Shown: in pieces, positions 31,386 through 41,082 of the stretch
Layout: the number at the start of each line of letters is the position of its first letter
How positions within the stretch are numbered: the stretch's first letter is position 1
Source of the DNA: Rhizobium sp. Root1334
GTDB taxonomy: Bacteria; Pseudomonadota; Alphaproteobacteria; Rhizobiales; Rhizobiaceae
Direction: 5' to 3'
DNA length: 64,000 bases
NCBI RefSeq assembly: GCF_001426665.1
Contig: NZ_LMEY01000012.1
Span: forward strand, 480,952 to 544,951
Program-made: the position numbers and the translations under genes
Notes under the pieces: model-generated
Database searches by the model: none
Told to the model about the DNA's origin: nothing
The model's input: the letters and a program-made list of their open reading frames with translations, nothing else

Positions 31386-31629
31386 AACGTGGGATTCTGA
31401 TCCTTTTACAGGTTCTGCGGAATATCCCCTTTATAAGGCGAACATTGAAGAAACAGAAATTCCGAAGCCTTTGCAGGCGGATATTCTTTTGCTCGACTCC
31501 AGCGTAATTTGAGCAAATCTCTCCGGCGATCCAGCCATCGAGCGCGGCAAGATCGAGTCTGCAAGCATTGCCTATGACGGCCGAAATCCGCTAAATGCCA
31601 CAAACCCTGTTGTCCGGAGCCATGACCTG
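31386..31629. promoter_or_regulatory. Divergent control region between cysG and the deaminase gene
   Basis: No gene was seen in these 244 bases. It holds GCGGAATATCC (31417-31427) and GCGGATATTCT (31477-31487), inverted copies of the word found upstream of fpr, plus a possible minus-strand -10 TTATAA near 31431-31436. A regulator of the cys operon probably acts here; this is inference. Confidence 0.45.
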
Positions 31630-32217
31630 ATGAACAATTCCAAGCTTGCAGAACGCCTGCTGACCGTCATCGAATCCGATGTCCTGCCCCTGACGGAACA
31701 GGGTGTCGCTGCCGGCAACAAGGTTTTTGGCGCGGCGATCCTGCGCAAATCGGATCTGTCGCTGGTGATTGCCGAAACCAACAACGAAACGGAAAATCCG
31801 CTCTGGCATGGCGAAGTGCATACGCTGAAGCGCTTCTACGAGCGCGCGGAAAAGCCTGACACCAAGGACCTGATCTTCCTGTCGACCCACGAACCCTGCT
31901 CGATGTGCCTGTCGGCGATCACCTGGGCAGGCTTCGACAATTTCTACTATCTGTTCAGCCATGAAGATTCGCGCGACGCGTTCTCGATCCCGCACGACCT
32001 GAAAATCCTGAAAGAGGTTTTCCGGCTCGATCCCGGTGGTTATGCCAAGACCAACGCTTTCTGGCGCTCGGCATCGATCGCCGATCTGGTGGCAACATCG
32101 GATGAAACCGACAAGGCAAAGCTGCGGGCGCAGGATCAGCGCATCCGTGCACGATACCAATCGCTGTCGGATGACTATCAGGCCGGCAAGGACGACAACG
32201 CCATTCCGCTGAATTGA
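31630..32217 (+). CDS. Cytidine/deoxycytidylate-type deaminase family protein
   Basis: A 195-residue zinc deaminase. The zinc and catalytic motif is split as usual: WHGEVHT (His and Glu) and EPCSMCLSAI (two Cys). The family includes guanine, cytosine, tRNA-adenosine and dCMP deaminases. The long C-terminal part after residue 115 does not match TadA, so a small-molecule substrate is more likely; it cannot be named. Its stop overlaps the upstream edge of mazG by context (5 bases apart), so the two genes are probably co-transcribed. Confidence 0.85.
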   Translation: MNNSKLAERLLTVIESDVLPLTEQGVAAGNKVFGAAILRKSDLSLVIAETNNETENPLWHGEVHTLKRFYERAEKPDTKDLIFLSTHEPCSMCLSAITWAGFDNFYYLFSHEDSRDAFSIPHDLKILKEVFRLDPGGYAKTNAFWRSASIADLVATSDETDKAKLRAQDQRIRARYQSLSDDYQAGKDDNAIPLN

Positions 32218-32222
32218 GCCCC

Positions 32223-33056
32223 ATGCAGCCCTCCAAGGATATCAACCGCCTGCTCGACATCATGGAAGCCCTGCGCCAGCCGGTGACGGGCTGCCCTTGG
32301 GACATTGTCCAGACCTTCGAGACCATCAAGCCCTATACGCTTGAGGAAGCCTATGAAGTTGCTGACGCCATCGAGCGCGCTGACATGGACGATCTCTGCG
32401 ACGAGCTCGGCGATCTCCTGCTGCAGGTGGTTTTTCACGCCCGTATGGCCGAGGAATCTGGCGATTTCGCTTTTGGCGACGTGGTGGAAGCGATCACGCG
32501 AAAGATGATCCGGCGCCATCCGCATGTGTTTGCACGGTCCGATGCGGACACGCCGCAAGCAGTGAAACTCCAGTGGGACGCTATCAAGCAGGCGGAAAAG
32601 GCCGAGCGCCGCGAGCGGCGGGCGAAACGCGGCCTACCAGAAGATGTCAACAAGGGACATCTCGGTTCCGTCCAGCGCAGTTTCCCGGCGCTCGTGGAGG
32701 CGCTGAAATTGCAGGAGCGCGCTGCCAAGGTCGGCTTCGACTGGTCTTCGCCCGAACCGATCCTCGACAAGATCGAGGAAGAGATAGCCGAACTGCGCGA
32801 GGCTTTGGCGTCGAACGACAAGGCAAAGGTAGCGGACGAACTTGGCGACCTGATCTTCGCCGTGGTCAATATCGGCCGCCATGTCGGCGCCGATCCCGAA
32901 ATGGCATTGCGCGGCACCAACACCAAATTCCGGCGCCGTTTTGCGCATATCGAGACGGAGCTGGAGGCCGTTGGCGAAACGCTTGAGGACGCTACGCTTG
33001 AGCGGATGGAAGACCTTTGGCAGGCGGCAAAGGCGATCGAGCGGCAGCTGACCTGA
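32223..33056 (+). CDS. mazG: Nucleoside triphosphate pyrophosphohydrolase MazG
   Basis: MazG hydrolyses NTPs and dNTPs to monophosphates and cleans the nucleotide pool. The 277-residue protein has two tandem MazG modules, each with the EExxE-ExxD metal motif: LEEAYEVADAI with DELGDLLLQVVFHA, then IEEEIAELREAL with DELGDLIFAVVNIG. The domain phrase CPWD (GCPWDIVQTF) is conserved. The ATG at 32223 is used; a TTG at 32214 overlapping the deaminase stop is possible. The convergent hflX stop lies 62 bases away across a perfect palindrome. Confidence 0.95.
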   Translation: MQPSKDINRLLDIMEALRQPVTGCPWDIVQTFETIKPYTLEEAYEVADAIERADMDDLCDELGDLLLQVVFHARMAEESGDFAFGDVVEAITRKMIRRHPHVFARSDADTPQAVKLQWDAIKQAEKAERRERRAKRGLPEDVNKGHLGSVQRSFPALVEALKLQERAAKVGFDWSSPEPILDKIEEEIAELREALASNDKAKVADELGDLIFAVVNIGRHVGADPEMALRGTNTKFRRRFAHIETELEAVGETLEDATLERMEDLWQAAKAIERQLT

Positions 33057-33076
33057 CATTCTGCTGCGCATTGACG

Positions 33077-33102
33077 TGACGTAACGGCATGCCGTTACGT
33101 CA
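33077..33102. repeat. 26-base perfect palindrome between mazG and hflX
   Basis: TGACGTAACGGCA is followed directly by its reverse complement TGCCGTTACGTCA. It lies between two convergent genes and has no T tract on either side, so it may be a weak bidirectional terminator or a protein-binding site. Confidence 0.85.
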
Positions 33103-33118
33103 ACACTCATTTCAAGGA

Positions 33119-34444
33119 CTACCAGTCCTGTGCCGCGGCTTTTGGGCCATTGCCGAGCCGCCGGTCGAGTTCTTCCGATTCGCTGGGCGTCATGCGGAGA
33201 TCAAGGCTGACCGAACCGTCTTCCAGGTCTTCCCGGCCATCAACCATCGTGTGCTCGTAGATCCAGGACAGTAATTTCAGCTTGCTGGCCGGCAGCACGA
33301 CATTGCATTCCATCAGGACACCAGACAGACGCTTGTTGATCTCGTCGAGAAGGTGATCGACGCCCTCGCCCGTAACAGCCGAAACAGCAACGGTATTTTC
33401 CGAGTTCTCTGCCTTCTGGACGAGACTGTCATGCGCATCGGCATCCAAGAGATCGATCTTGTTCCAGGTCTCGATGATGCGCTCGGAGCGAGCCTTCTCA
33501 TCGATGCCGAGATCGTCGAGAATGCGAATGACATCCTGCGCTTGCACCTGATTATCCGGATCGGAGAGATCGCGCACATGCAGGATCAGGTCGGCTTCCA
33601 GCACCTCTTCCAGCGTCGCACGGAAGGCAGCAACCAGATGGGTCGGCAGGTCGGAAATGAAACCGACGGTGTCGGACAGCATGACCATGCGGCCGTGCGG
33701 CAGCTTCATCCGGCGCAACGTCGGATCGAGCGTCGCAAACAACATGTCTTCGGCGAGAACGCCCGCACCGGTGATCCTGTTGAACAGCGTCGACTTGCCG
33801 GCATTGGTATAGCCGACGAGGGCGACGATCGGATGCGGAACCTTCTTGCGCTTGGCGCGGTGGAGCTGGCGGGTGCGACGCACCTGCTCCAGCTCCTTCT
33901 CGAGCTTGACGATCTTTTCCTGCAAAAGCCGGCGGTCGGCCTCGATCTGGGTTTCACCCGGACCGCCCATGAAACCTGCGCCACCGCGCTGGCGTTCCAG
34001 GTGGGTCCAGCTGCGAACAAGACGGCCCTTCTGATAGTTCAGATGCGCCAACTCGACCTGCAGCGTGCCTTCCTTGGTGGACGCACGGCGGCCGAAGATT
34101 TCCAGGATGAGACCGGTCCGGTCGATGACCTTGCAGTTCCATTCCTTTTCCAGATTGCGCTGCTGAACCGGGGTCAGCGGATGATCGATGATCACGAGAC
34201 CGGCATTATGCTCGCTGAGCAGATGGCCGATCTCCTCGATCTTGCCGCTGCCGAGCAGTGTTCCAGGCTTCGGCTGGGCGACAGGCACGATCATGCCGTG
34301 CACGACTTCGAGATCAATGGCGAGTGCCAGACCGATCGTTTCTTCCAGCCGGCTTTCATCGCTGCGCGTCGAGGTGGCGGCAATGATCTCGGCGTTCTGT
34401 CTGCCCGTCTTTTTCAGGACTGGGACGATGACAACGGCGCGCAT
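33119..34444 (-). CDS. hflX: Ribosome-associated GTPase HflX
   Basis: HflX is a GTPase that rescues or splits stalled ribosomes. The 441-residue form has the N-terminal HflX domain (about 1-190, with GSGKIEEIG and HLERQRGGAGFMGGPGE) and the G domain with GYTNAGKST, DTVGF, and NKID motifs (about 210-375). It follows hfq in the same reading frame after a 78-base gap that contains no ATG, GTG or TTG before 34444. Translation from a rare ATT at about 34492 would add residues beginning TKRDTKSASIIPE, so the true start is open. Confidence 0.94.
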   Translation of the reverse strand: MRAVVIVPVLKKTGRQNAEIIAATSTRSDESRLEETIGLALAIDLEVVHGMIVPVAQPKPGTLLGSGKIEEIGHLLSEHNAGLVIIDHPLTPVQQRNLEKEWNCKVIDRTGLILEIFGRRASTKEGTLQVELAHLNYQKGRLVRSWTHLERQRGGAGFMGGPGETQIEADRRLLQEKIVKLEKELEQVRRTRQLHRAKRKKVPHPIVALVGYTNAGKSTLFNRITGAGVLAEDMLFATLDPTLRRMKLPHGRMVMLSDTVGFISDLPTHLVAAFRATLEEVLEADLILHVRDLSDPDNQVQAQDVIRILDDLGIDEKARSERIIETWNKIDLLDADAHDSLVQKAENSENTVAVSAVTGEGVDHLLDEINKRLSGVLMECNVVLPASKLKLLSWIYEHTMVDGREDLEDGSVSLDLRMTPSESEELDRRLGNGPKAAAQDW

Positions 34445-34522
34445 GTCATCACGAAGCTTTTCAAGCTCCGGGATGATCGACGCCGATTTGGTATCACGTT
34501 TGGTAATGTGTCTTGTATCCCG

Positions 34523-34765
34523 TCAGGATGCGGATTCTTCGCTCTCGAACATCTGCATCGGCTGGCCCGGCATGATTGTCGAGATCGCGTGCTTGTATAC
34601 GAGCTGGGAATGCCCGTCACGCCGCAAAAGCACACAGAAATTGTCGAAAGACGTAACAACGCCCGTCAGTTTCACACCATTGATAAGAAATATCGTCAGA
34701 GATATCTTCTGCTTGCGGACGGTGTTGAGAAAAAGATCCTGCAAGTTCTGAGAACGTTCCGCCAT
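34523..34765 (-). CDS. hfq: RNA chaperone Hfq
   Basis: Hfq pairs small RNAs with mRNAs. The 80-residue protein has the two Sm motifs: [20 protein letters not shown] and the YKHAIST core. The N-terminus ([14 protein letters not shown]) is the standard proximal-face segment. The C-terminal tail is short (ESEESAS), as in rhizobia. It lies 111 bases downstream of the D-amino acid aminotransferase gene and upstream of hflX, the usual order in this group. Confidence 0.98.
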   Translation of the reverse strand: MAERSQNLQDLFLNTVRKQKISLTIFLINGVKLTGVVTSFDNFCVLLRRDGHSQLVYKHAISTIMPGQPMQMFESEESAS

Positions 34766-34876
34766 AGCGCCGCTTCTTTCTTATTGTCCGGTCCGATTTA
34801 ACCGGTTGATTATACGATCTGAATAGCCCGAACGCTGAAAAAAACTGGTCTTTTAAGCGTCCCCCCGGATTTGGTA

Positions 34877-35740
34877 TCAAATCGCGGTCTTTTCCGCAAT
34901 GTCGAAAAAGGCTTCACGAATTTTCTGTGACACGCTGCCCGGATGACCGTTTGCGATGGTTTTACCGTTAACGGCAACGACCGGAAAACAGATGCTGGTG
35001 GCTGCCGTGATGAAGACTTCGCGGGCCTCCAGCATGTCCTCGACGGAAAACGCCTGTTCGACGATTTCAAGCCCGATCGCGGCAGTCACGTCCTTCAAGG
35101 TCGTGCGGGTAATGCCGCGCGGAATGCCGTGTTCGGCGTGGCGCGTCCGCAATCGGCCCTCCTTGTCGACAATCCAGACATTGGTCGCCGCCCCCTCCTT
35201 CACCGTGCCATCGGTCTCGACGAAGATTGCCTCCTGGGCGCCCTGCTCCTTGGCGGCCTGCCGGGCCAGCACGTTCGGCAGCAATCCGACAGACTTGATA
35301 TCGACGCGATCCCAGCGGTTCTCCGGCACCGTGATGGCGCTGATGCCGGATGCATTCTTTTTGGCAATCACCGACGCATCGGTCCGCTTGGCCGTCACCA
35401 CGATGGTGGACGGGGTATCCGCTGCCGGAAAAACATGATCGCGCCGCGCGGCGCCACGCGTGACCTGCAGATAGAACAGGCCGTTTTTCACACGATTGCG
35501 TCGCGCCACTTCGCGGATGATCAGGATGAGCGCGGCGCGTGTCATCGGCCATGCCATGCGCAGTTCGCTCAACGACCGGTCCAGCCGGTCGAGATGGCGC
35601 GTCAGGTCTACGATGTATCCGTGACGGATTTCACAGACTTCGTAGACGCCATCGGCGAGCTGGAAACCGCGATCCTCGATATGGACAGCAGCTTCACTAT
35701 GGCGCTGGTAGGCGCCGTTGACATAGGCAATGCGCGACAT
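34877..35740 (-). CDS. dat: D-amino acid aminotransferase (fold-type IV PLP enzyme)
   Basis: A 287-residue class IV aminotransferase. The PLP lysine lies in DIKSVGLLPNVLA (about residue 146), and the family phrases YVNGAYQRHSEAAVHIEDRGFQ and EGAATNVWIV are present. The match to D-alanine aminotransferase is best; a branched-chain or 4-amino-4-deoxychorismate lyase activity is less likely. Such enzymes supply D-glutamate or D-alanine for the cell wall. It begins 37 bases after ntrX on the same strand. Confidence 0.88.
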   Translation of the reverse strand: MSRIAYVNGAYQRHSEAAVHIEDRGFQLADGVYEVCEIRHGYIVDLTRHLDRLDRSLSELRMAWPMTRAALILIIREVARRNRVKNGLFYLQVTRGAARRDHVFPAADTPSTIVVTAKRTDASVIAKKNASGISAITVPENRWDRVDIKSVGLLPNVLARQAAKEQGAQEAIFVETDGTVKEGAATNVWIVDKEGRLRTRHAEHGIPRGITRTTLKDVTAAIGLEIVEQAFSVEDMLEAREVFITAATSICFPVVAVNGKTIANGHPGSVSQKIREAFFDIAEKTAI

Positions 35741-35777
35741 AGATTGATGATCCGTCTCGAAAGGATGGAAGCGTTTT

Positions 35778-37142
35778 TCAGACGCCGAGCGATTTCAACT
35801 TGCGATGCAACGCCGAGCGCTCCATGCCGACGAATTCCGCGGTGCGGGAAATATTGCCGCCGAAACGGTTGATCTGTGCGATCAGGTAATCCCGCTCGAA
35901 CATTTCGCGCGCTTCCCGCAGCGGCAACGTCATGATGTGATGATCGCCCTGCGCCGAAATTTTCGGCAGGCTGTCGCCGACTTCGCTCGGCAGCATGTCG
36001 GCCGAGATCGCCGTATCCGGACCATCGCTGCGAGCGAGAATCATCAACCGCTCGATATTGTTACGCAACTGCCGGATATTGCCCGGCCAGTCATGTGATT
36101 GCAGTACCGCCAGCGCATCGTCGCCGATCTTGCGGGTGCGGATACCCGCCTGCTCACTGATCTGGCGCATGAACATGTCGACTAGGAACGGAATGTCCTC
36201 ACGCCGCTCCGCCAGCGGCGGCACACGTACGGGGATCACCGCCAGCCGGTGATAGAGGTCCTCGCGAAAAGCGCCTTCGGCGATCTGGCTTTCCAGATTG
36301 TAGGCAGTCGAGGAAATGATGCGGACATCGACCTTGACGCGCTTGGAACCACCAACCCGTTCGAACTGCTGATCGACGAGAACACGCAGGATCTTGTTCT
36401 GCGTCTCGCGCGGCATTTCGCCGACTTCATCGAGGTAAAGCATGCCGCCATGGGCTTCCTCAAGCGCACCGGTCTTGCGCGGCTGGCCCGGAGTTCCCTC
36501 AGTGCCGAACAACGCAATTTCCATGCGATCGGGCGTGATCGCCGCCGCATTCAACGCCACGAACGGACCCCCGGCCCGCGAAGACTTGCGGTGGATCATC
36601 CGGGCAACCAGCTCCTTGCCGGAGCCGGATGGGCCGTTGATCATGATGCGGCTGTTGGTCGGCGCAACCTTCTCGATGGTCTGGCGCAGTTGAGAAACGG
36701 CAACCGAGGTTCCGATCAGCTCGACGGGATCGCCGGAGCGCTTCTTCAGCTCGGAGACTTCCTTCTTCAGCTTGGAATTTTCCAGCGCCCGTTCGGCAAT
36801 CAGGATCAACCGGTCTGCCTTGAAGGGCTTTTCGATGAAGTCATAGGCGCCACGGCGGATTGCCGAAACGGCCGTCTCGATATTGCCGTGACCCGAAATC
36901 ATCACCACCGGCAGATCCGGATAGCGGCTCTTGATCTCGTCGAGAAGCGCCAGGCCATCGAGCCGGCTGCCCTGCATCCATATATCCAGGAAGACAAGGC
37001 GCGGCACGCGATCGCTGATGGCGGCAAGCGCGCTGTCGCTGTCGAACGCGGTACGGGTTTCGTGCCCTTCGTCGGACAGGATGCCGGAGACGATCTCGCG
37101 AATGTCTTCTTCGTCGTCCACAACCAGAATGTCAGCCGCCAT
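35778..37142 (-). CDS. ntrX: Nitrogen response regulator NtrX
   Basis: The response regulator of the NtrY-NtrX two-component pair. The 454-residue protein has a receiver domain with phospho-acceptor D53 (FLDIW), a central AAA+ domain with GPSGSGKE, and a Fis-type helix-turn-helix at the end (NISRTAEFVGMERSALHRKL). The loop where sigma-54 activators carry GAFTGA instead reads GTEGTPGQPRKTG, so classical sigma-54 activation is doubtful. The ATG at 37142 follows AAGGAT and overlaps the ntrY stop by 11 bases. Confidence 0.95.
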   Translation of the reverse strand: MAADILVVDDEEDIREIVSGILSDEGHETRTAFDSDSALAAISDRVPRLVFLDIWMQGSRLDGLALLDEIKSRYPDLPVVMISGHGNIETAVSAIRRGAYDFIEKPFKADRLILIAERALENSKLKKEVSELKKRSGDPVELIGTSVAVSQLRQTIEKVAPTNSRIMINGPSGSGKELVARMIHRKSSRAGGPFVALNAAAITPDRMEIALFGTEGTPGQPRKTGALEEAHGGMLYLDEVGEMPRETQNKILRVLVDQQFERVGGSKRVKVDVRIISSTAYNLESQIAEGAFREDLYHRLAVIPVRVPPLAERREDIPFLVDMFMRQISEQAGIRTRKIGDDALAVLQSHDWPGNIRQLRNNIERLMILARSDGPDTAISADMLPSEVGDSLPKISAQGDHHIMTLPLREAREMFERDYLIAQINRFGGNISRTAEFVGMERSALHRKLKSLGV

Positions 37143-39405
37143 AGGAAGTATCCTTGTCTTGTCTGTCTTCAGTGCCACTGCTCTGTCCGGCCGGCGGCAA
37201 GATAATGCGAATCATGGCGCCTTGGCCGCGATCGAAATCGGCGGGTGCGTCATGCAGTTCCAATTGCCCGCCGTGGTCCTCGATGATCTTCTTGACGATC
37301 GCGAGGCCAAGGCCGGTGCCTTTTTCGCGCATCGTCATGTAGGGCTCGAGAATACGGTGTCTATTTTCGGTCGGCAGTCCCCGACCGTTGTCGATAATAT
37401 CAACAACGAATTGGCCGCTCGTTTCATTCAATCGTGACCGCACCATCACCTTTCGATCGCCGCGAACAGCGTCTGCCGGCAAGGCCTCGATCGCCTCGAC
37501 CGCGTTCTTGATGATGTTGCCGAAGGCCTGGCCCAGCATGCGGCTATCGAACGTGCCGTCGAGCGGTTCTTCACCGAGATCGCGGATAAAGGTCACATGG
37601 GTATTGCCCATCTCGCGCAGGAAGATTGCATCCTTGAGGATGTTGCGCAGATCGGCCTTTTCCTTGGTCGGCTTCGGCATGCGGGCAAACCCGGAGAATT
37701 CATCAACCATCCGGCCGATATCCTCGACCTGGCGGACGATTGTATCCGTACACTGGTCAAACACCGTGCGATCGTCCTGGTTGATCTGCTTACCATAGCG
37801 GCGCTTCAGCCGTTCGGCCGACAGTTGGATGGGCGTCAACGGGTTCTTGATTTCATGGGCGATGCGGCGGGCGACGTCGGCCCAGGCGGTCGAGCGCTGG
37901 GCGATCACGAGGTCGGTAATGTCATCGACGGTGATAACGTAGGAATCCTTGGCGTCGTGCGATTCCTCGCGCGTTACCTGCACATTCAACGTCCGCTCGG
38001 TGCCACCGCGCATGATGTTGATCTGCTTGCGATAGTCGTTGCGATGGCGGCTGGCGGCCTCATTGAGGACCTGCTCGATCTCGGGCGCTACATCAGCAAG
38101 CTTTTCACCGACCAGTTCCAGCGTCGTACGCGACAGGAAATGCTCCGAGGACGGATTGGCGATGGTGATGCGCCGGTCATCCTCGACACCAATTACGGCT
38201 GCCGTCACGCCTGAAAGCACAGCCTCGATGAACCGCCGCCGGTCATCCATCTCATCCTTCGCCTCAAGGATCTGGTCGCGCTGCGTACGGATTTCAGCGA
38301 TCATCTTGTTGAAGGTGCGCGAAAGGCTGCCGACATCGCCATCCACTGCATGCACGGGCACGATGACATTCAGATTGCCGCTGGCCACGCTATCGGCGGC
38401 TCCGATCAGAAGCCGGATCGGGCGGACGATACGGTCGGCAACCGCAATAGCGGTCCAGATCGCCGCCAGAAGCACGATCAGAGCGAAACCGAGATAAAGC
38501 ACCCCGAACGCCACCTGCAACGATGTCCGGCCAGCCTCGAGATTCTTATATTCGGCAGTATTCTCCTCCATCAGCCGCATCGAGCGCATGACCTTCGGAT
38601 CGACGCTGCGCACGGTATAGAGATAAGCACCTTCGATATTGTCGATCGGGATGATCGCGCCGACAAGGTTGGTCACGCCAGGCGGAATAAGGGTCGGCTG
38701 GCCGGATACGGTGCTCAACAGCGCATCCTTCGGAATGGCCGGCAGCGGCCGCTCGGTCGGAATATTGGCCTGAAGGATTGGCGAACCATCGCCACGGACA
38801 AGGAAAGCGCCGAGCATGCCGCGCCCACGGGCCTGGCGTGTCATCAACTCGATAAAGCCCGTGCGGTCGAGGCTGTAAAGCTGGCGGTTGCGCTCCAGGT
38901 CATTGGCCATGGAGACGGTCTGTCCCTGCAGGTAGCTGGCATTTTCCATCATATAGGCCTGCGCCACGTCAAGCGACGACCTGACGATCGATTGCGTGCG
39001 CAGGGAAAACCAGCGGTCGAGACCAACATCGAGCGTGATGCTGGCAAAGATCGCCACCAGGATTGCCGGCGTGATTGCAACGATCGAAAACAGCGCGACG
39101 ATGCGCACATGCAGCCGTGCTGCCGCCCTGCCTCGGCTACGCGCCTTCAATAGGCGCAGGATCTCCCGGCCGATCAGAAACAGCAGTCCGATGACAAACA
39201 ACGCATTGATCGCCGCCGAACCGATAATGACATTGGTTTCCGGCCTGATCGGGGTAAGCCCGAGTAGAATCAGCAGCGATATGATCGCGCAGACCAGGGC
39301 TCCGGTTGCCAGCAACAGACCTGGCAATGCGAAAGATGCACGCCGGTCATGGCCGATCACGGCAACGTCGTCTTTCGCCATCGGCTCAATCAGCCCTTCG
39401 GCCAT
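37132..39405 (-). CDS. ntrY: Sensor histidine kinase NtrY
   Basis: The membrane-bound partner of NtrX. The 757-residue protein has two early membrane helices (about 28-50, 60-80), a third near 102-124, a periplasmic sensing part (about 130-290), a fourth helix (about 297-323), a HAMP domain (about 325-380), a PAS-like domain (about 390-500) and the kinase core with [20 protein letters not shown] (phospho-His H517) and the ATP site DNGRGLP through GTGLGLAIV. It senses nitrogen or redox state, according to work in relatives. It lies 222 bases after ntrC, a gap with a plus-strand terminator-like hairpin. Confidence 0.96.
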   Translation of the reverse strand: MAEGLIEPMAKDDVAVIGHDRRASFALPGLLLATGALVCAIISLLILLGLTPIRPETNVIIGSAAINALFVIGLLFLIGREILRLLKARSRGRAAARLHVRIVALFSIVAITPAILVAIFASITLDVGLDRWFSLRTQSIVRSSLDVAQAYMMENASYLQGQTVSMANDLERNRQLYSLDRTGFIELMTRQARGRGMLGAFLVRGDGSPILQANIPTERPLPAIPKDALLSTVSGQPTLIPPGVTNLVGAIIPIDNIEGAYLYTVRSVDPKVMRSMRLMEENTAEYKNLEAGRTSLQVAFGVLYLGFALIVLLAAIWTAIAVADRIVRPIRLLIGAADSVASGNLNVIVPVHAVDGDVGSLSRTFNKMIAEIRTQRDQILEAKDEMDDRRRFIEAVLSGVTAAVIGVEDDRRITIANPSSEHFLSRTTLELVGEKLADVAPEIEQVLNEAASRHRNDYRKQINIMRGGTERTLNVQVTREESHDAKDSYVITVDDITDLVIAQRSTAWADVARRIAHEIKNPLTPIQLSAERLKRRYGKQINQDDRTVFDQCTDTIVRQVEDIGRMVDEFSGFARMPKPTKEKADLRNILKDAIFLREMGNTHVTFIRDLGEEPLDGTFDSRMLGQAFGNIIKNAVEAIEALPADAVRGDRKVMVRSRLNETSGQFVVDIIDNGRGLPTENRHRILEPYMTMREKGTGLGLAIVKKIIEDHGGQLELHDAPADFDRGQGAMIRIILPPAGQSSGTEDRQDKDTSYGG

Positions 39406-39627
39406 CAGAAATGCATCCCCCGCCCCGGCTCGCTTTCGATCGGAAAGCGGCGGGCATTTTTTTTACGCGCCATGGTCAAGAAATTGACCGCCATGACCCG
39501 ATCGACTCCCTGCTTTCCAATGCAAGGAGGCCAGATCCGGCGGATGACGAGCGGAAAGAATCACCGTCATCCGTGTGCTTTCTAAGCAACATATTGTGGC
39601 GAAAATGCAACGCTTCTGTGAGGCAAG
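39406..39627. other. ntrC-ntrY intergenic region
   Basis: No gene was seen. It carries an 8-base inverted repeat GGATGACG/CGTCATCC (39542-39572), another repeat GGTCAA-GAAA-TTGACC (about 39473-39488), and the plus-strand hairpin at 39418-39464. The ntrYX promoter probably lies here. Confidence 0.5.
39418..39464 (+). terminator. Plus-strand terminator-like hairpin in the ntrY leader
   Basis: GCTTTC-GATC-GAAAGC with flanking GC pairs (CCCGCC on the left, GGCGGG on the right) is followed by eight T residues on the plus strand. No plus-strand gene lies upstream, so it may end an antisense transcript of ntrY. Confidence 0.5.
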
Positions 39628-41078
<1,451 letters not shown>

Positions 41079-41082
<4 letters not shown>

